From: HGM11416 sp045596285 | GTDB taxonomy: Bacteria; Bacillota; Clostridia; Christensenellales; Borkfalkiaceae | Direction: 5' to 3' | Assembly (NCBI GenBank): GCA_045596285.1 | Contig: JAZOCA010000053.1 | Coordinates: 1 to 18,885 of the forward strand | DNA length: 18,885 nt | Shown: positions 5,499 through 14,605 of the stretch, piece by piece | How positions within the stretch are numbered: position 1 is the first letter of the stretch | Layout of the letters: each line of letters begins with the position of its first letter | The notes under the pieces: model-generated | Databases searched by the model: none | What the model saw: only the letters and a program-made list of their open reading frames with translations | Told to the model about the DNA's origin: nothing | Program-made: the position numbers and the translations under genes

Positions 5499-8400
5499 CT
5501 ATTTGTTGAACACTACGTTATCTATATAGATATCCATTTTACCTGAAGCGCCTTTATTGATTTGAATTCTTGAAGAATCTAAAACCAAAGAATCGACGGT
5601 TACGGTTACAGTTTGCCATTCGTTAACCTTTGCAAAGCCCGCGTTTATGCCTTCTGCACCCGAAAGGGCTACCCCGCTTGTGCCGTCTACGTAAATATCA
5701 AAAGTAAAGGATACGTAGCCGTTTTGTTTTAACCAGTTAATAAAACCTTCGGTTAAATAAAACTGTGGCCATCTGGGTTCGGCGCATAGTCTTATTGAAT
5801 ATTCGCCTTCTTTTACGTATGCTTCATTGCTGTTTAACATTACTCTGTACTCTTCGTTTTTTACGTAGAACATAGCAAGGTCAGCATCGCTTTCCGCGCC
5901 CGTAAAGTCTCTTAAGGCTACTGCGTTGGATATAACGCCAACTTCTCTAACGTAAAGCGCTTCGCCCGCTCTTTGACCGATACTGCCCCATCCGCCGTCA
6001 ACGCGAGAAAGGGGGAATAGGAAATTTACATCAGAAAGTTTAGCTGTTCCTGCTAAGATAGGTATTCTAACGGTAGTCCATTCGTTTGGTTTAATCATGC
6101 CGTCAACGAATTTTTCGCTATAAGACGAGCCGTTCCATACGTAGTAAGTAAATCTGATATAATCGCCTGCGTTTGCAAAATCTACGTCTACGTATAAATC
6201 TAAGTAAAGGTAATTCACAGATGCCACGTCGACCATTTCGTCTATATCGGCAAAAAGATTCATCTTAGACCAAGCACCACTTGTTAAAACGAATTTAACT
6301 GCGTTTGAGCCTTCAAATTCAACTACTTCGCCAACGTTACCCCCTTGATGAAGGATTACTGCTGAATGTTCAGCCTTACTGAAATCGCACACGATACCAT
6401 TTCCTTCAGGCTGTTCGGGCGTGGGTTCTTCGGGCTGTTCGGGAAGATTAAAAATGAAATTATCGATATATACGCTAATTATTTCAGAAGCGCTCTTGTT
6501 AAATTGAATATAAGAAGAAGCAGTTAAGTTCGCAACTATTACCGTTACGGTAACCCATTCGTTGCATACTGGTGAAGCGCTGTAAATAAGCCCTTCCGTT
6601 TGAGTTACTTTTGCGGTGTTGTTTGCGTCGCTTATATACATTTCAAAAGTAAAACTTTCGTAACCCTTTTCAGCAAGCCAGTCTATAAACTGTTGAGTAA
6701 AGTAATATCTTGGCCATCTGGGTTCAGCGTATAATCTAATTGAACAGTTGCCTTCTTTTACAAATTGCGCGTTGTCGTTTAAAGCCCATTCATACAAAGA
6801 ATTTTCAACCCGGAACATATTGAGATCTGCTTGAGTTTCCGCACCGGTAAATTCTATCTTTTCAGGCTCGGGTTGAGGTTTACCTTCGTAATCCAACCAA
6901 ATTTTACCGAAATAAACGTCGTCAAGATTAATCCAAGTAGATCCATTCCATCTTGCTACGTTGAGTTCAAGTCCTTCTAATGTGCCGGTTCCACCCTTTT
7001 GTAGGGCTTCTATGGGAATATATAACGATACCCACTTACCCGCATCTTCTGCGTATACTTTTTGATAACCGCTGTCAAATGCGCCTACGCGTACGTAATG
7101 ACCTTCTTCTACAACGGGTACAAAGGTTTCAATAACTAAATTCTTAACGCCTTCTAAAGAATATTTTGCAAATGAAGAGCCAAAATGCATTTCGGGCCAT
7201 TTTGCAGCGGCGCTAACTTTCATAGATCCTAAATTATTTAAGGTTTTATCTAAATCGCTGAAGTTGAAGGTAACGTAGCTTGAAGTAATATCGTCTAAAT
7301 CGCGATAGTTAGCAAAATCTAAAACTACGCCTTCTTCCTTTTCGGTAGGTTCTGCAACAGCGCCGATACTAAAGTTATCTATATAAGTATCAAATGCTAC
7401 GGGACACCAACCGCCTTGGTTTACGGGGTTAGAAAGATCGTATAATTCAACAGAGAACTGTAAACCGTTTAACGTTGTAACGCCAAGATTAGCGAGTTGA
7501 TCTTTAGTGAACGCAAAGCATTGCCAGTCGTTAGAAAGAGATAAACGGCTTAATACCTTACCCCTACCGCCGTCACGCAAGCCAAGATATGCCTTTTGAC
7601 CTTCTTTAAGAGCATAATCCGTTTTAGCATATAAATAAATGTACGCTACGTTTTCTAAATCTGCGTGAGGTAAATCGTTCATTACTACGTAAGGCCATAC
7701 CGATGGTGAAGAATGAATCTTAAGCGAGCCGGTAGACCCGTTTGCGCTATGATGTTGTTCGGTACTATAACTTACGGTTAAGTGCGGAGAAGTGAAGAAG
7801 TTTAGGCAGTCTTCAGATTCAAAGAACTCAATTTCGTTTTCCGCTCTTGCATTAGCACAAACTATCATGTAATTTCTTGTGCCGATAAGGCCGTTATAAT
7901 CTGCGCTGATGCTTAGAACGTATTTGCCTGTATTTTCGAAAACGTGAGAATTTCCGTCAAATTCGATTTTGTTATAATCCTTATCGTAAATAGTATAGGT
8001 TACGCTTGCTTCTACCTTTTCGCCCCCGTAGTAAACTTCAGTAGCGGGCATGTCGTACGCAACCCCCTTAACTGGATGGATAACGTCCGCTTCAATTTCC
8101 AAGGTATCGTAAACGGCTTCCGTATTAACTACAAGATGATCTACGTAAATATTGAAAGTAGGAGTGTTTGCGGGATTAGTAAAGTGGAAAGTAAAGCATT
8201 TAAGGTCTTCACAACCGCCAACTTCTGGTTCTGCCCCGTCACCCTGCATAGCAGTAAATACGTTATCGTACTTGCGCCCTATAACTTCAATCTTAGTCCA
8301 CGCTTTTGCAATAACTTCAAATTTAGCAGAAGCGTCTATTTCGTTACGGTGTAAAAATAAAGTTATATCGTCCGTTCCGTCGTTAAATATCCAAAAAGAT

Positions 8401-8993
8401 ACGGAATAATAACCGGAAATGTCGCTTATGGGAAGATTGTTCACTACAATACCCGGCCAGCCTGTGGAAACGTGTTCTGAAACTTCAAGTTTTAAACTAC
8501 CTTCGCCATATCTTACGTATGCGGGATCTGTGTTTAAAGAAATATCGGTAAAACCCTTTGTTGAAACGTTATCTATCCTTAACTGATCGTCGAAAGTGTT
8601 TATTTCGTTTTCGCCAGTTACGTTTACCGTTATAGTTTCTTGCGATTGATTACCCGCACTATCTTTAACGGTGATTTCTACCGTATGTACGCCCGCTTTT
8701 TCAGCGACGAAAGAATAGTTTTCAAGCGCAACTTCTTCGCCTTCGCAATATACTTTAATATCGTGGGTAAGTTCGCTTTCTTTATCGTCTAACGCGGTGA
8801 TTTTGGGAAGAGTGAAAATTGAGCCGAATGGAATCAAATATTCACTTTCGCCTTCAACCGTAATTACGGGAGCAACGGTATCTGGCTCTTCTGAAGAAAA
8901 TTGATCTACGTTAGTAATACAAGCCGACAAAGTTAAGCAGAGTATAAAAATGCAAATTAAAGAACTCAATGTAATTATTCTTGATTTTTTCAT
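5499..8993 (-). CDS. Large surface lipoprotein with an Ig-like domain and six CBM-like beta-sandwich domains
   Basis: A 1164-residue exported lipoprotein. Residues 1-24 form a signal peptide with lipobox LSAC and lipidated Cys25. An Ig-like domain follows (about 39-128, starting TVAPVITV). Then come six beta-sandwich segments, most with a Trp-Pro in a conserved strand: D1 (about 132-290, TGWPGIVVN), an Ig-like linker, D2 (about 385-545, VWPYVVMND), D3 (about 555-700, KWPEMHF), D4 (714-849, EPRWPRYY), D5 (866-1025, degenerate GAWSKM) and D6 (1030-1164, EPRWPQFY). Many end in YIDN or YVDH, as carbohydrate-binding modules do. No catalytic motif is seen, so it probably binds glycan or tethers the cell to it. 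GGAGG stands 8 nt before the ATG. It lies 19 nt after the phosphoesterase lipoprotein gene, so the two should be co-expressed at the cell surface. Binding specificity is inference only. Confidence 0.85.
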   Translation of the reverse strand: MKKSRIITLSSLICIFILCLTLSACITNVDQFSSEEPDTVAPVITVEGESEYLIPFGSIFTLPKITALDDKESELTHDIKVYCEGEEVALENYSFVAEKAGVHTVEITVKDSAGNQSQETITVNVTGENEINTFDDQLRIDNVSTKGFTDISLNTDPAYVRYGEGSLKLEVSEHVSTGWPGIVVNNLPISDISGYYSVSFWIFNDGTDDITLFLHRNEIDASAKFEVIAKAWTKIEVIGRKYDNVFTAMQGDGAEPEVGGCEDLKCFTFHFTNPANTPTFNIYVDHLVVNTEAVYDTLEIEADVIHPVKGVAYDMPATEVYYGGEKVEASVTYTIYDKDYNKIEFDGNSHVFENTGKYVLSISADYNGLIGTRNYMIVCANARAENEIEFFESEDCLNFFTSPHLTVSYSTEQHHSANGSTGSLKIHSSPSVWPYVVMNDLPHADLENVAYIYLYAKTDYALKEGQKAYLGLRDGGRGKVLSRLSLSNDWQCFAFTKDQLANLGVTTLNGLQFSVELYDLSNPVNQGGWCPVAFDTYIDNFSIGAVAEPTEKEEGVVLDFANYRDLDDITSSYVTFNFSDLDKTLNNLGSMKVSAAAKWPEMHFGSSFAKYSLEGVKNLVIETFVPVVEEGHYVRVGAFDSGYQKVYAEDAGKWVSLYIPIEALQKGGTGTLEGLELNVARWNGSTWINLDDVYFGKIWLDYEGKPQPEPEKIEFTGAETQADLNMFRVENSLYEWALNDNAQFVKEGNCSIRLYAEPRWPRYYFTQQFIDWLAEKGYESFTFEMYISDANNTAKVTQTEGLIYSASPVCNEWVTVTVIVANLTASSYIQFNKSASEIISVYIDNFIFNLPEQPEEPTPEQPEGNGIVCDFSKAEHSAVILHQGGNVGEVVEFEGSNAVKFVLTSGAWSKMNLFADIDEMVDVASVNYLYLDLYVDVDFANAGDYIRFTYYVWNGSSYSEKFVDGMIKPNEWTTVRIPILAGTAKLSDVNFLFPLSRVDGGWGSIGQRAGEALYVREVGVISNAVALRDFTGAESDADLAMFYVKNEEYRVMLNSNEAYVKEGEYSIRLCAEPRWPQFYLTEGFINWLKQNGYVSFTFDIYVDGTSGVALSGAEGINAGFAKVNEWQTVTVTVDSLVLDSSRIQINKGASGKMDIYIDNVVFNK
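5502..7331 (-). repeat. Duplicated two-domain module inside the lipoprotein gene
   Basis: D3-D4 and D5-D6 are copies of one two-domain unit. The D3 start VVLDF and the D5 start IVCDF are 311 residues apart. The D4 start FTGAETQADL and the D6 start FTGAESDADL are 315 residues apart. D4 and D6 are much more alike (for example VKEG and SIRLxAEPRWP in both) than D3 and D5. A Pro/Glu linker (PEQPEEPTPEQPE) separates the units. Confidence 0.8.
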
Positions 8994-9012
8994 TATTTTT
9001 CCCTCCTTTTAC

Positions 9013-10257
9013 CTATGCGGTTGCGCCATCTACGTAATATACGGGCGAAACGGTGAAATTACCACCGTTTACAGTAAATAAAGTTGCCCCTAAAAGGTCT
9101 TCGCTGTACTGATCGTAACGCGAACTCTTAGTGCCGAACACCAAGCGAACGCCTTCGTATAAAATACTATAATTGTTAGTGTGTTGGTGGCCTGCTAAAA
9201 TAGCGTCCGTTCCGTTATTCTTTAGGGCGTTGAACACCGCAAGGTTTTTATCGTGACCGCCGGGGTTAGTAAGTGCAAAGCCCCAGTCCCCGTCTGCATT
9301 AGCGGGAATTTCTATGTTAGGAGTCGTTCCTTCTACGTAACCGTATTTTTGTTGAAGCGCGAGGTTAAAAGCGTAAAGTGGAACGTGGATTGCGGTAAAG
9401 TTAGGTAAAGTTTTACCTGCGTATGCGTTAATCTCGCCGTTAGTTTCTTTAAACCATTTTACTTGTTGATCGTATATGCCCTGTGTAGTTGAGTGCGCAC
9501 CGTGCGTATCTAACATAAAAATAGAACGTATGAATTCGCCGTTTTGCTTAATTGCTATCGAATAGTTACTGTAACCGCTTATTTCTGCTCTGGTTCTGAA
9601 TAAGCAATACTTTGCCTGCTCGAAATACTGGCATTGACTTCTGCCGTACCAGTCTTCCCAACCTTCCTCTAACCATCTTGCGTATTCGCTATCGGAATCG
9701 TTATCGTGATTGCCGTAGATGGGCGCCCAGTAGATACCCATAGAATCGAAGAATTGAGTTTGTTCGCGGAAACAACTGCCGTTATCGTCGTAATCGCCGT
9801 AAACGTAGTCGCCTGTTACTAAAATCAAATCGGGCTTGGTGGCATTAATTACGTAACGCAAAATATCATACATAACGTAATCGCGATCCAAATACCTATC
9901 TGAAACCGCCCCGTTGCCCAAGCGAACTTGCGTAGGATCTATCATCTGAGTATCGGTGATTTGAAGAATTTTAATTTCTTCTTCGCCTTCTACGTTAAGC
10001 ACGAAATCAGCAGGACATTCTGAATTTTTTTCTAACGTTACCCTGCCTGCTTTTTCTACCTTTGCAGTTAAGTGCCTATTAGTAGACGTAACAGGTTTTG
10101 TTACTATGCTTTCCCCGCCGGGCGCAATTACTACTTCACTTGGTAAAAGTCCGCTTGAAGAACCATTACCGCTTTCAGTAGGAACAACGCATCCCGCTAA
10201 AGAGAAAGCAAACATAAAGCTTAATAGTAAAGCCATTAATTTGCTGTGTTTTTTCAT
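9013..10257 (-). CDS. Calcineurin-like metallophosphoesterase lipoprotein
   Basis: A 414-residue exported lipoprotein: signal peptide with lipobox LAGC and lipidated Cys23, then a Ser/Gly/Thr-rich linker. The metallophosphoesterase domain (about 95-395) carries ITDTQ (100-104), VTGDYVYGDYD (148-157), YGNHD (181-185), a lone His291 and AGHQHTNN (355-362). These are the five two-metal-site blocks of the calcineurin-like fold. The first block is normally DxH; here it is Asp-Thr-Gln, so Gln104 replaces a metal-binding His. Such enzymes cleave phosphate mono- or diesters; the substrate is unknown, and the surface location suggests nucleotides, phospholipid headgroups or phosphorylated glycans. AGGAGG stands 6 nt before the ATG. 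It is the first gene of an operon with the multi-domain lipoprotein, which may position it on a glycan. Confidence 0.9.
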   Translation of the reverse strand: MKKHSKLMALLLSFMFAFSLAGCVVPTESGNGSSSGLLPSEVVIAPGGESIVTKPVTSTNRHLTAKVEKAGRVTLEKNSECPADFVLNVEGEEEIKILQITDTQMIDPTQVRLGNGAVSDRYLDRDYVMYDILRYVINATKPDLILVTGDYVYGDYDDNGSCFREQTQFFDSMGIYWAPIYGNHDNDSDSEYARWLEEGWEDWYGRSQCQYFEQAKYCLFRTRAEISGYSNYSIAIKQNGEFIRSIFMLDTHGAHSTTQGIYDQQVKWFKETNGEINAYAGKTLPNFTAIHVPLYAFNLALQQKYGYVEGTTPNIEIPANADGDWGFALTNPGGHDKNLAVFNALKNNGTDAILAGHQHTNNYSILYEGVRLVFGTKSSRYDQYSEDLLGATLFTVNGGNFTVSPVYYVDGATA

Positions 10258-10302
10258 GTTTTCCTCCTATTTTTATAGGGCGACGCCCCTTTTTACAACC
10301 AT

Positions 10303-10331
10303 ATAATAACACCAAAAAGTGAATTTGTCAC
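10303..10331 (-). promoter_or_regulatory. Promoter of the lipoprotein operon, with an inverted repeat on the -35
   Basis: The minus strand reads GTGACA (10331-10326), a 17-nt spacer and TATTAT (10308-10303). An inverted repeat AGTGA-N5-TCACT (10318-10332) covers the -35 box and could be an operator. About 40 nt of leader follow before the SD. Confidence 0.6.
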
Positions 10332-10437
10332 TATGATTTTTTTAATTTTTATGTATTTTTTTAGCAAAAAGTAAAAAAAATCACACTAATTTTTATAAAA
10401 ATAGAATTCTTTGCCTTAAAAACGCCTAATACAAAAA

Positions 10438-10457
10438 AAACCGTTTGGCAACGGCTT
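10438..10457 (-). terminator. Intrinsic terminator of the addB-addA operon
   Basis: On the minus strand AAGCCGTT pairs with AACGGTTT (one G-U) around a GCCA loop and runs into eight T (10440-10433). It lies 30 nt after the stop of the 229-residue ORF. Confidence 0.85.
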
Positions 10458-10487
10458 AAAAAAATTTGCTTAATTTTTTACAAAAAA

Positions 10488-11177
10488 TCATGCTGATATT
10501 TCGTACTCGGTTATAAGTTTTACAAGCTTTTGAAGTTTGGCGTTTATTTGGCTTTGCCCGTAAACGCTTCTCCCTTTTAAATCAAACACCAACTCGTTTA
10601 CAAAATCGCGCTCTTCATCCGTTAGATTTTTACCAAGCAACGCATCAGCAATGGAAAATAAATAAGCGCGATTTATTTCTAGTTCACTTTGAGCGGGCAA
10701 GTTTTGCATTCTTTCATCTATTTTTATAAAATCGCTTAAATTCTTTTCCTTTTGCATTTTTTCATTTTTTGAATTTATTTCATTGTAAAAACAAATCGTG
10801 CCGTCCTTTAATTTATTTGCTTTTTTATCGCGTGAAAGAATGTTCTTTTGAAAACAAATAACGCCGTATAGCACGATTAGCAAGGCAAAACGCAAAAAAG
10901 CACCAAACGCGCAAGAACTAAAATCTACGTAATAAAACCCAACTATTTCGCATTCTGCAAAACAAATACACAGGTCTAAAAAAAAGGCTGTTTGATATAG
11001 GTAATAAAGCCATTTATAGCCCGCTTTTTGCATGCATTCAAAACAGTTGATAAAAAGCAGTAAAATACACCCAAACGATAAACAAAAGATGAAAATAAAC
11101 AGCGATATTTTATATAGACCGCCGTTTTGTGAAAGAATTAACAATATTTCGTGTAAAAAACTAAAAGGAGCAACCAT
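10488..11177 (-). CDS. Unrecognised membrane protein at the end of the addBA operon
   Basis: A 229-residue protein I do not recognise. The N-terminal half has three strongly hydrophobic segments (about residues 22-45, 56-80 and 89-110), unusually rich in Cys and Phe. The C-terminal half is soluble, charged and probably helical, with LTDEERDFVNELVFDLKG near 186-203. No catalytic motif is visible. AGAGGT stands 7 nt before the ATG. It follows addA by 78 nt with no terminator between them and shares the terminator at 10457-10438, so it is probably transcribed with addBA. A TATAAA in the gap could give it extra expression. A link to DNA repair is not shown; it may simply ride on the operon. Confidence 0.7.
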   Translation of the reverse strand: MVAPFSFLHEILLILSQNGGLYKISLFIFIFCLSFGCILLLFINCFECMQKAGYKWLYYLYQTAFFLDLCICFAECEIVGFYYVDFSSCAFGAFLRFALLIVLYGVICFQKNILSRDKKANKLKDGTICFYNEINSKNEKMQKEKNLSDFIKIDERMQNLPAQSELEINRAYLFSIADALLGKNLTDEERDFVNELVFDLKGRSVYGQSQINAKLQKLVKLITEYEISA

Positions 11178-11255
11178 AATATACCTCTTTGGTAAATTAT
11201 TGCCACTCCCCGCATTATTTATTCTTTTATAGCAAATTACCCATTATTCCTTTTC

Positions 11256-14200
11256 TTAATAAACTTCTATGGCTTTACAGGTATTTACGTTTATCAAATA
11301 ACTTTTTACAACTTTTTTCTTTAATACCTTTTCAACGGCGTAAGCGTAAAGTTCAAGTTGCTTTTTATATCTTTGAATAAGTTTTTCATCAGACGTTACC
11401 GAACTATATTTATAGTCGATAAGATAAGCGTATTCGCCCTCTATCGCAAGAAGGTCTATAATACCCTGAATTAAAACTTCTTCATTGCCCTCGTATTCCC
11501 CTTCTACCATAGTCGCCGGCATAAAAGCGGTAAACGGTTGCTCTTTATAAAGGGTAAATTTATTTATCTTACTAAATATGGGCATGCTTAAAATTTTAAT
11601 AGCCTTATCTTTTTCTATGATTTTTTTATACTCTTCTTCTATTAAATCCCCATCTATAGCGCGATTAAACGCATCTTCGGGCGATAAAGAAAAATCACAC
11701 ACTTCAAGTAATTTATGATATGCGTTACCCGTTTCAGTTGTTATTTCGCTGTATATCGGCGATATTTCTTTTTGCGTTTGCCCCTCTTCTTCAAAGTGAG
11801 CAGCGGAAGTTACCGAGCGCTTAACCGAAAGCGACGAACGGTTTAAATTAGGATAGATAAAAGAAAGGTTCTTTTCTATTTTTTGCACCATATATTCATC
11901 TGCATCGCCTATTAACACTTGGCGCGTTTTTCTTTCTGCAAAAGTGTTTACCGTGTTTTGGCAAATTTTAGTTTGCACATCGCCTTGGGCAAACATAGAA
12001 AAATAGTTCGCACAATCGTAAACGTCCTCCCCGTGATAGGGAGCGGGCTCGCATTTTTCGTCGTTTGAATATTCATATAATAGATACAGACTGTTTTTCG
12101 CTCGCGTCATTGCGACGTATAAAAGGCGCATTTCTTCTTCGCGCATTCTTTTAGTTTTTACGTATTTCACGAACTTGTTAAACAGAGATTCGCTCATAAC
12201 CATATTGCTTAAATTTCTATGATTTAATGAAACTCCGTAATATCTATCTGCTAAAAAGTCCCCCTTAATACCTTCCGCATTAAACTTTTTAGAGATTTTG
12301 CCGAGTATTACAATGGGATATTCAAGCCCTTTAGAGGCGTGAATACTAAGTATTTGAACGGCGTTTTTATTCGCGTAAGACATAGTTAGTTTTTCAAGCA
12401 ATCCTTCTATACCGATTAAAAACTCGCTAACCGTTTGATTAGAACTTTGCGCAACTTCAATAAATTTATTAAGGCGCGCAAGCTTAACTTCGCCAAGCGG
12501 AGTAGCAAGCAATTTCACGTCTATGCCGTTATCGCTTACTATCTTTGCCAAAAGTTCACCGCAAGGTGTAAATTCAGCCAAAGTTCTAATCCCGTTAAAA
12601 TAACAATCGAAATCTTGTAATTTTTGCGAAAGATCATCACTCTTAGTAATTCGGTATTCGTTTACCGCATCTACAAAAGAGCCCTGTGGGCAGGCTTTTC
12701 TTATAGATAAAAGTTCCTTATCGCTTACTTTACCAAGTTCACTTTTTAGCGCCGAAGCAAGTTCAATATCTTGGTTATAGCAATTTATCAATCGCAAAAT
12801 GTCAACCATTTGCTTAACTTCCGGATAATTTGCAATGCTATCTTTAGATGGTGCTGAATAGGGAATTTGAGCGCGCTCAAAATAAGATGCGTAAGCGTCT
12901 GCATCCTTGTTGGCATCGCGAAGCAGTAATGCTATATCGCCATACTCTATCCTTTTGATTTTCCCACTTTTAATATCATAGTAATCTTGGCCTATAAGTT
13001 CGTTAATAAGGTCTACGGCACAAATCGCCTCGGCAAAAACCTTGCTTTCGCGAAGCACTTTTAAATGCCCCGTAACGGAATATACGCCCTCTGGTAAAAT
13101 CTTCTCGCATTCGGATTTTTTAACCGAACACATAAGGGTTTCACCTTCTTCAAGCGGATAAGACGCGCCCACCTGCATGGGGTTGTTCTTATAGTCTACG
13201 TTACCGCAACGCTCTGTCATTACGGCAGAAAACAAACTGTTGACGCTATCCAAAACCTTTTTGGTGCTTCTAAAGTTTCTGTCTAAGTTGATAGCAGTTC
13301 CGCCCTCTCCCGCGGTGTATTTTTTGTATTTGTTTGCAAAAATATCCGGATTACATCCGCGGAAATCGTAAATGCTTTGCTTTACGTCGCCAACCATAAA
13401 CAAATTGTCTTTTGCAATGGCGGTAAGAATTCCTTCTTGAACACCCGAAGTATCTTGATATTCATCTGTAAAAAGATATTCGTAGCGAGAAGAAATTTCT
13501 TGGCGCACGTCTTCATTTTGCAAAAGTTTTAGGGTAAAATGCTCTAAATCGGAATAATCCACGGCGTTTTCCGCGTGTTTTTCCCTTGCAAAATACTCCA
13601 TAAACTTCAGGGTAATATTTTTTATTGCAAGATAGACTTTTTTACTTTCTTTAACCAAAGTTTTTTCTTGCGTGAGATCTACCAACATTTTATTTTTTGC
13701 CATTTTAACGAAATTTTTAATTCTTTCGTTTAGCGCACCAACTAAGTCGTCTATATAAAGTTCTTCTTCACTTGCCTTAGGATTTCTGTTCGGCTTACGC
13801 AATGGCAAATTCAAGTAAGCGTTACACGCAGTAGTGTAATCTTTAGTAAAAGAAATTTGCAAAAAGCACTCTTCTAACTTTTTTAAATAGTTATAAAGTT
13901 TTTGGTAAGCGGTTGCATTGCTTGCCATTTCAGCGCAGTCCTTACGGTATTTTTCTGCGCGTAAGGTCAGTTCGTTTAAAAAATAATCTGCTAAATAATC
14001 TATGCCCTCTTCGGTGTAATAAAACTCACCGCCGTTTAAAATATCTTCGGGATTTGCTTCAGATATTAATAAATAGTAAACGGAAACTATTTTTTCCTTT
14101 AGCCCCCTATCTTTACGCTTTTTAAAAAATAGTGGCAGTAAAAGTGCTAAATCTTCGTCTTTTTCTTCGTATAAATCTTCAAAAAGTCGGTCTATAGCAC

Positions 14201-14603
14201 GGTTAACAAGCAGTTTAGTGTTTTTATCATCTAATATGGTAAAGGTCGGGTCTAGCCCCACTTCATAGAAAAATTCACTTAACAACCCTTTGCAAAATGC
14301 GTGAATAGTAGATATAGACGCAGTTGGTAAAAGGTCTAACTGTTTTTCTAATTTTTGCCTTTTTTCGCCCTTAAAGTCTTTTAAAGCCTGCGTGATAGTT
14401 GTGGCTAATTTTTCTTTCATTTCTTTTGCAGCCAAAACGGTAAAGGTCACGCAAAGAATTTTATCTACGTCTACCCCTTTATCGAGTATGAGTCTTTTTA
14501 TTCTTTCCATCATCACGAAGGTCTTGCCAGCGCCGGCAGAAGCGGAAACTAATACGTTGCCTTCACTTTCTATAGCAAGCCTTTGCTTTTCGGTTATAGC
14601 CAT
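11256..14603 (-). CDS. addA: AddA, helicase-nuclease subunit of the AddAB recombination complex
   Basis: A 1115-residue UvrD-like superfamily 1 helicase with a C-terminal RecB-type nuclease. AddAB resects double-strand breaks to a Chi site and prepares 3' ends for RecA. In order: Q-motif TEKQR (4-8), Walker A SASAGAGKT (20-28), TFTVLAAKEM, STIHAFC, Walker B FTDEYQD, VGDVKQSIYDFRG, LDRNFRS, SIHASKGLEYP and LLYVAMTRAK. The nuclease site follows: GNAYHKLLEV, GIIDLL (1047-1052), DYK (1063-1065) and QLELYAYA. All expected helicase and nuclease residues are present, so it should be active. It is somewhat shorter than the roughly 1230 residues of Bacillus AddA. The start is 2 nt after the addB stop, and its SD (AAGGAG) lies within the last addB codons, so the two are translationally coupled. 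Confidence 0.96.
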   Translation of the reverse strand: MAITEKQRLAIESEGNVLVSASAGAGKTFVMMERIKRLILDKGVDVDKILCVTFTVLAAKEMKEKLATTITQALKDFKGEKRQKLEKQLDLLPTASISTIHAFCKGLLSEFFYEVGLDPTFTILDDKNTKLLVNRAIDRLFEDLYEEKDEDLALLLPLFFKKRKDRGLKEKIVSVYYLLISEANPEDILNGGEFYYTEEGIDYLADYFLNELTLRAEKYRKDCAEMASNATAYQKLYNYLKKLEECFLQISFTKDYTTACNAYLNLPLRKPNRNPKASEEELYIDDLVGALNERIKNFVKMAKNKMLVDLTQEKTLVKESKKVYLAIKNITLKFMEYFAREKHAENAVDYSDLEHFTLKLLQNEDVRQEISSRYEYLFTDEYQDTSGVQEGILTAIAKDNLFMVGDVKQSIYDFRGCNPDIFANKYKKYTAGEGGTAINLDRNFRSTKKVLDSVNSLFSAVMTERCGNVDYKNNPMQVGASYPLEEGETLMCSVKKSECEKILPEGVYSVTGHLKVLRESKVFAEAICAVDLINELIGQDYYDIKSGKIKRIEYGDIALLLRDANKDADAYASYFERAQIPYSAPSKDSIANYPEVKQMVDILRLINCYNQDIELASALKSELGKVSDKELLSIRKACPQGSFVDAVNEYRITKSDDLSQKLQDFDCYFNGIRTLAEFTPCGELLAKIVSDNGIDVKLLATPLGEVKLARLNKFIEVAQSSNQTVSEFLIGIEGLLEKLTMSYANKNAVQILSIHASKGLEYPIVILGKISKKFNAEGIKGDFLADRYYGVSLNHRNLSNMVMSESLFNKFVKYVKTKRMREEEMRLLYVAMTRAKNSLYLLYEYSNDEKCEPAPYHGEDVYDCANYFSMFAQGDVQTKICQNTVNTFAERKTRQVLIGDADEYMVQKIEKNLSFIYPNLNRSSLSVKRSVTSAAHFEEEGQTQKEISPIYSEITTETGNAYHKLLEVCDFSLSPEDAFNRAIDGDLIEEEYKKIIEKDKAIKILSMPIFSKINKFTLYKEQPFTAFMPATMVEGEYEGNEEVLIQGIIDLLAIEGEYAYLIDYKYSSVTSDEKLIQRYKKQLELYAYAVEKVLKKKVVKSYLINVNTCKAIEVY

Positions 14604-14605
14604 AA

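Noticed and set aside
7944..8409. Two overlapping plus-strand frames inside the lipoprotein gene
   Set aside because: They are antisense shadows of a well-supported signal-peptide-bearing protein.
5499..8993. Glycoside hydrolase or other enzyme domain in the large lipoprotein
   Set aside because: The whole length is covered by Ig-like and beta-sandwich repeats, and no catalytic motif was found.
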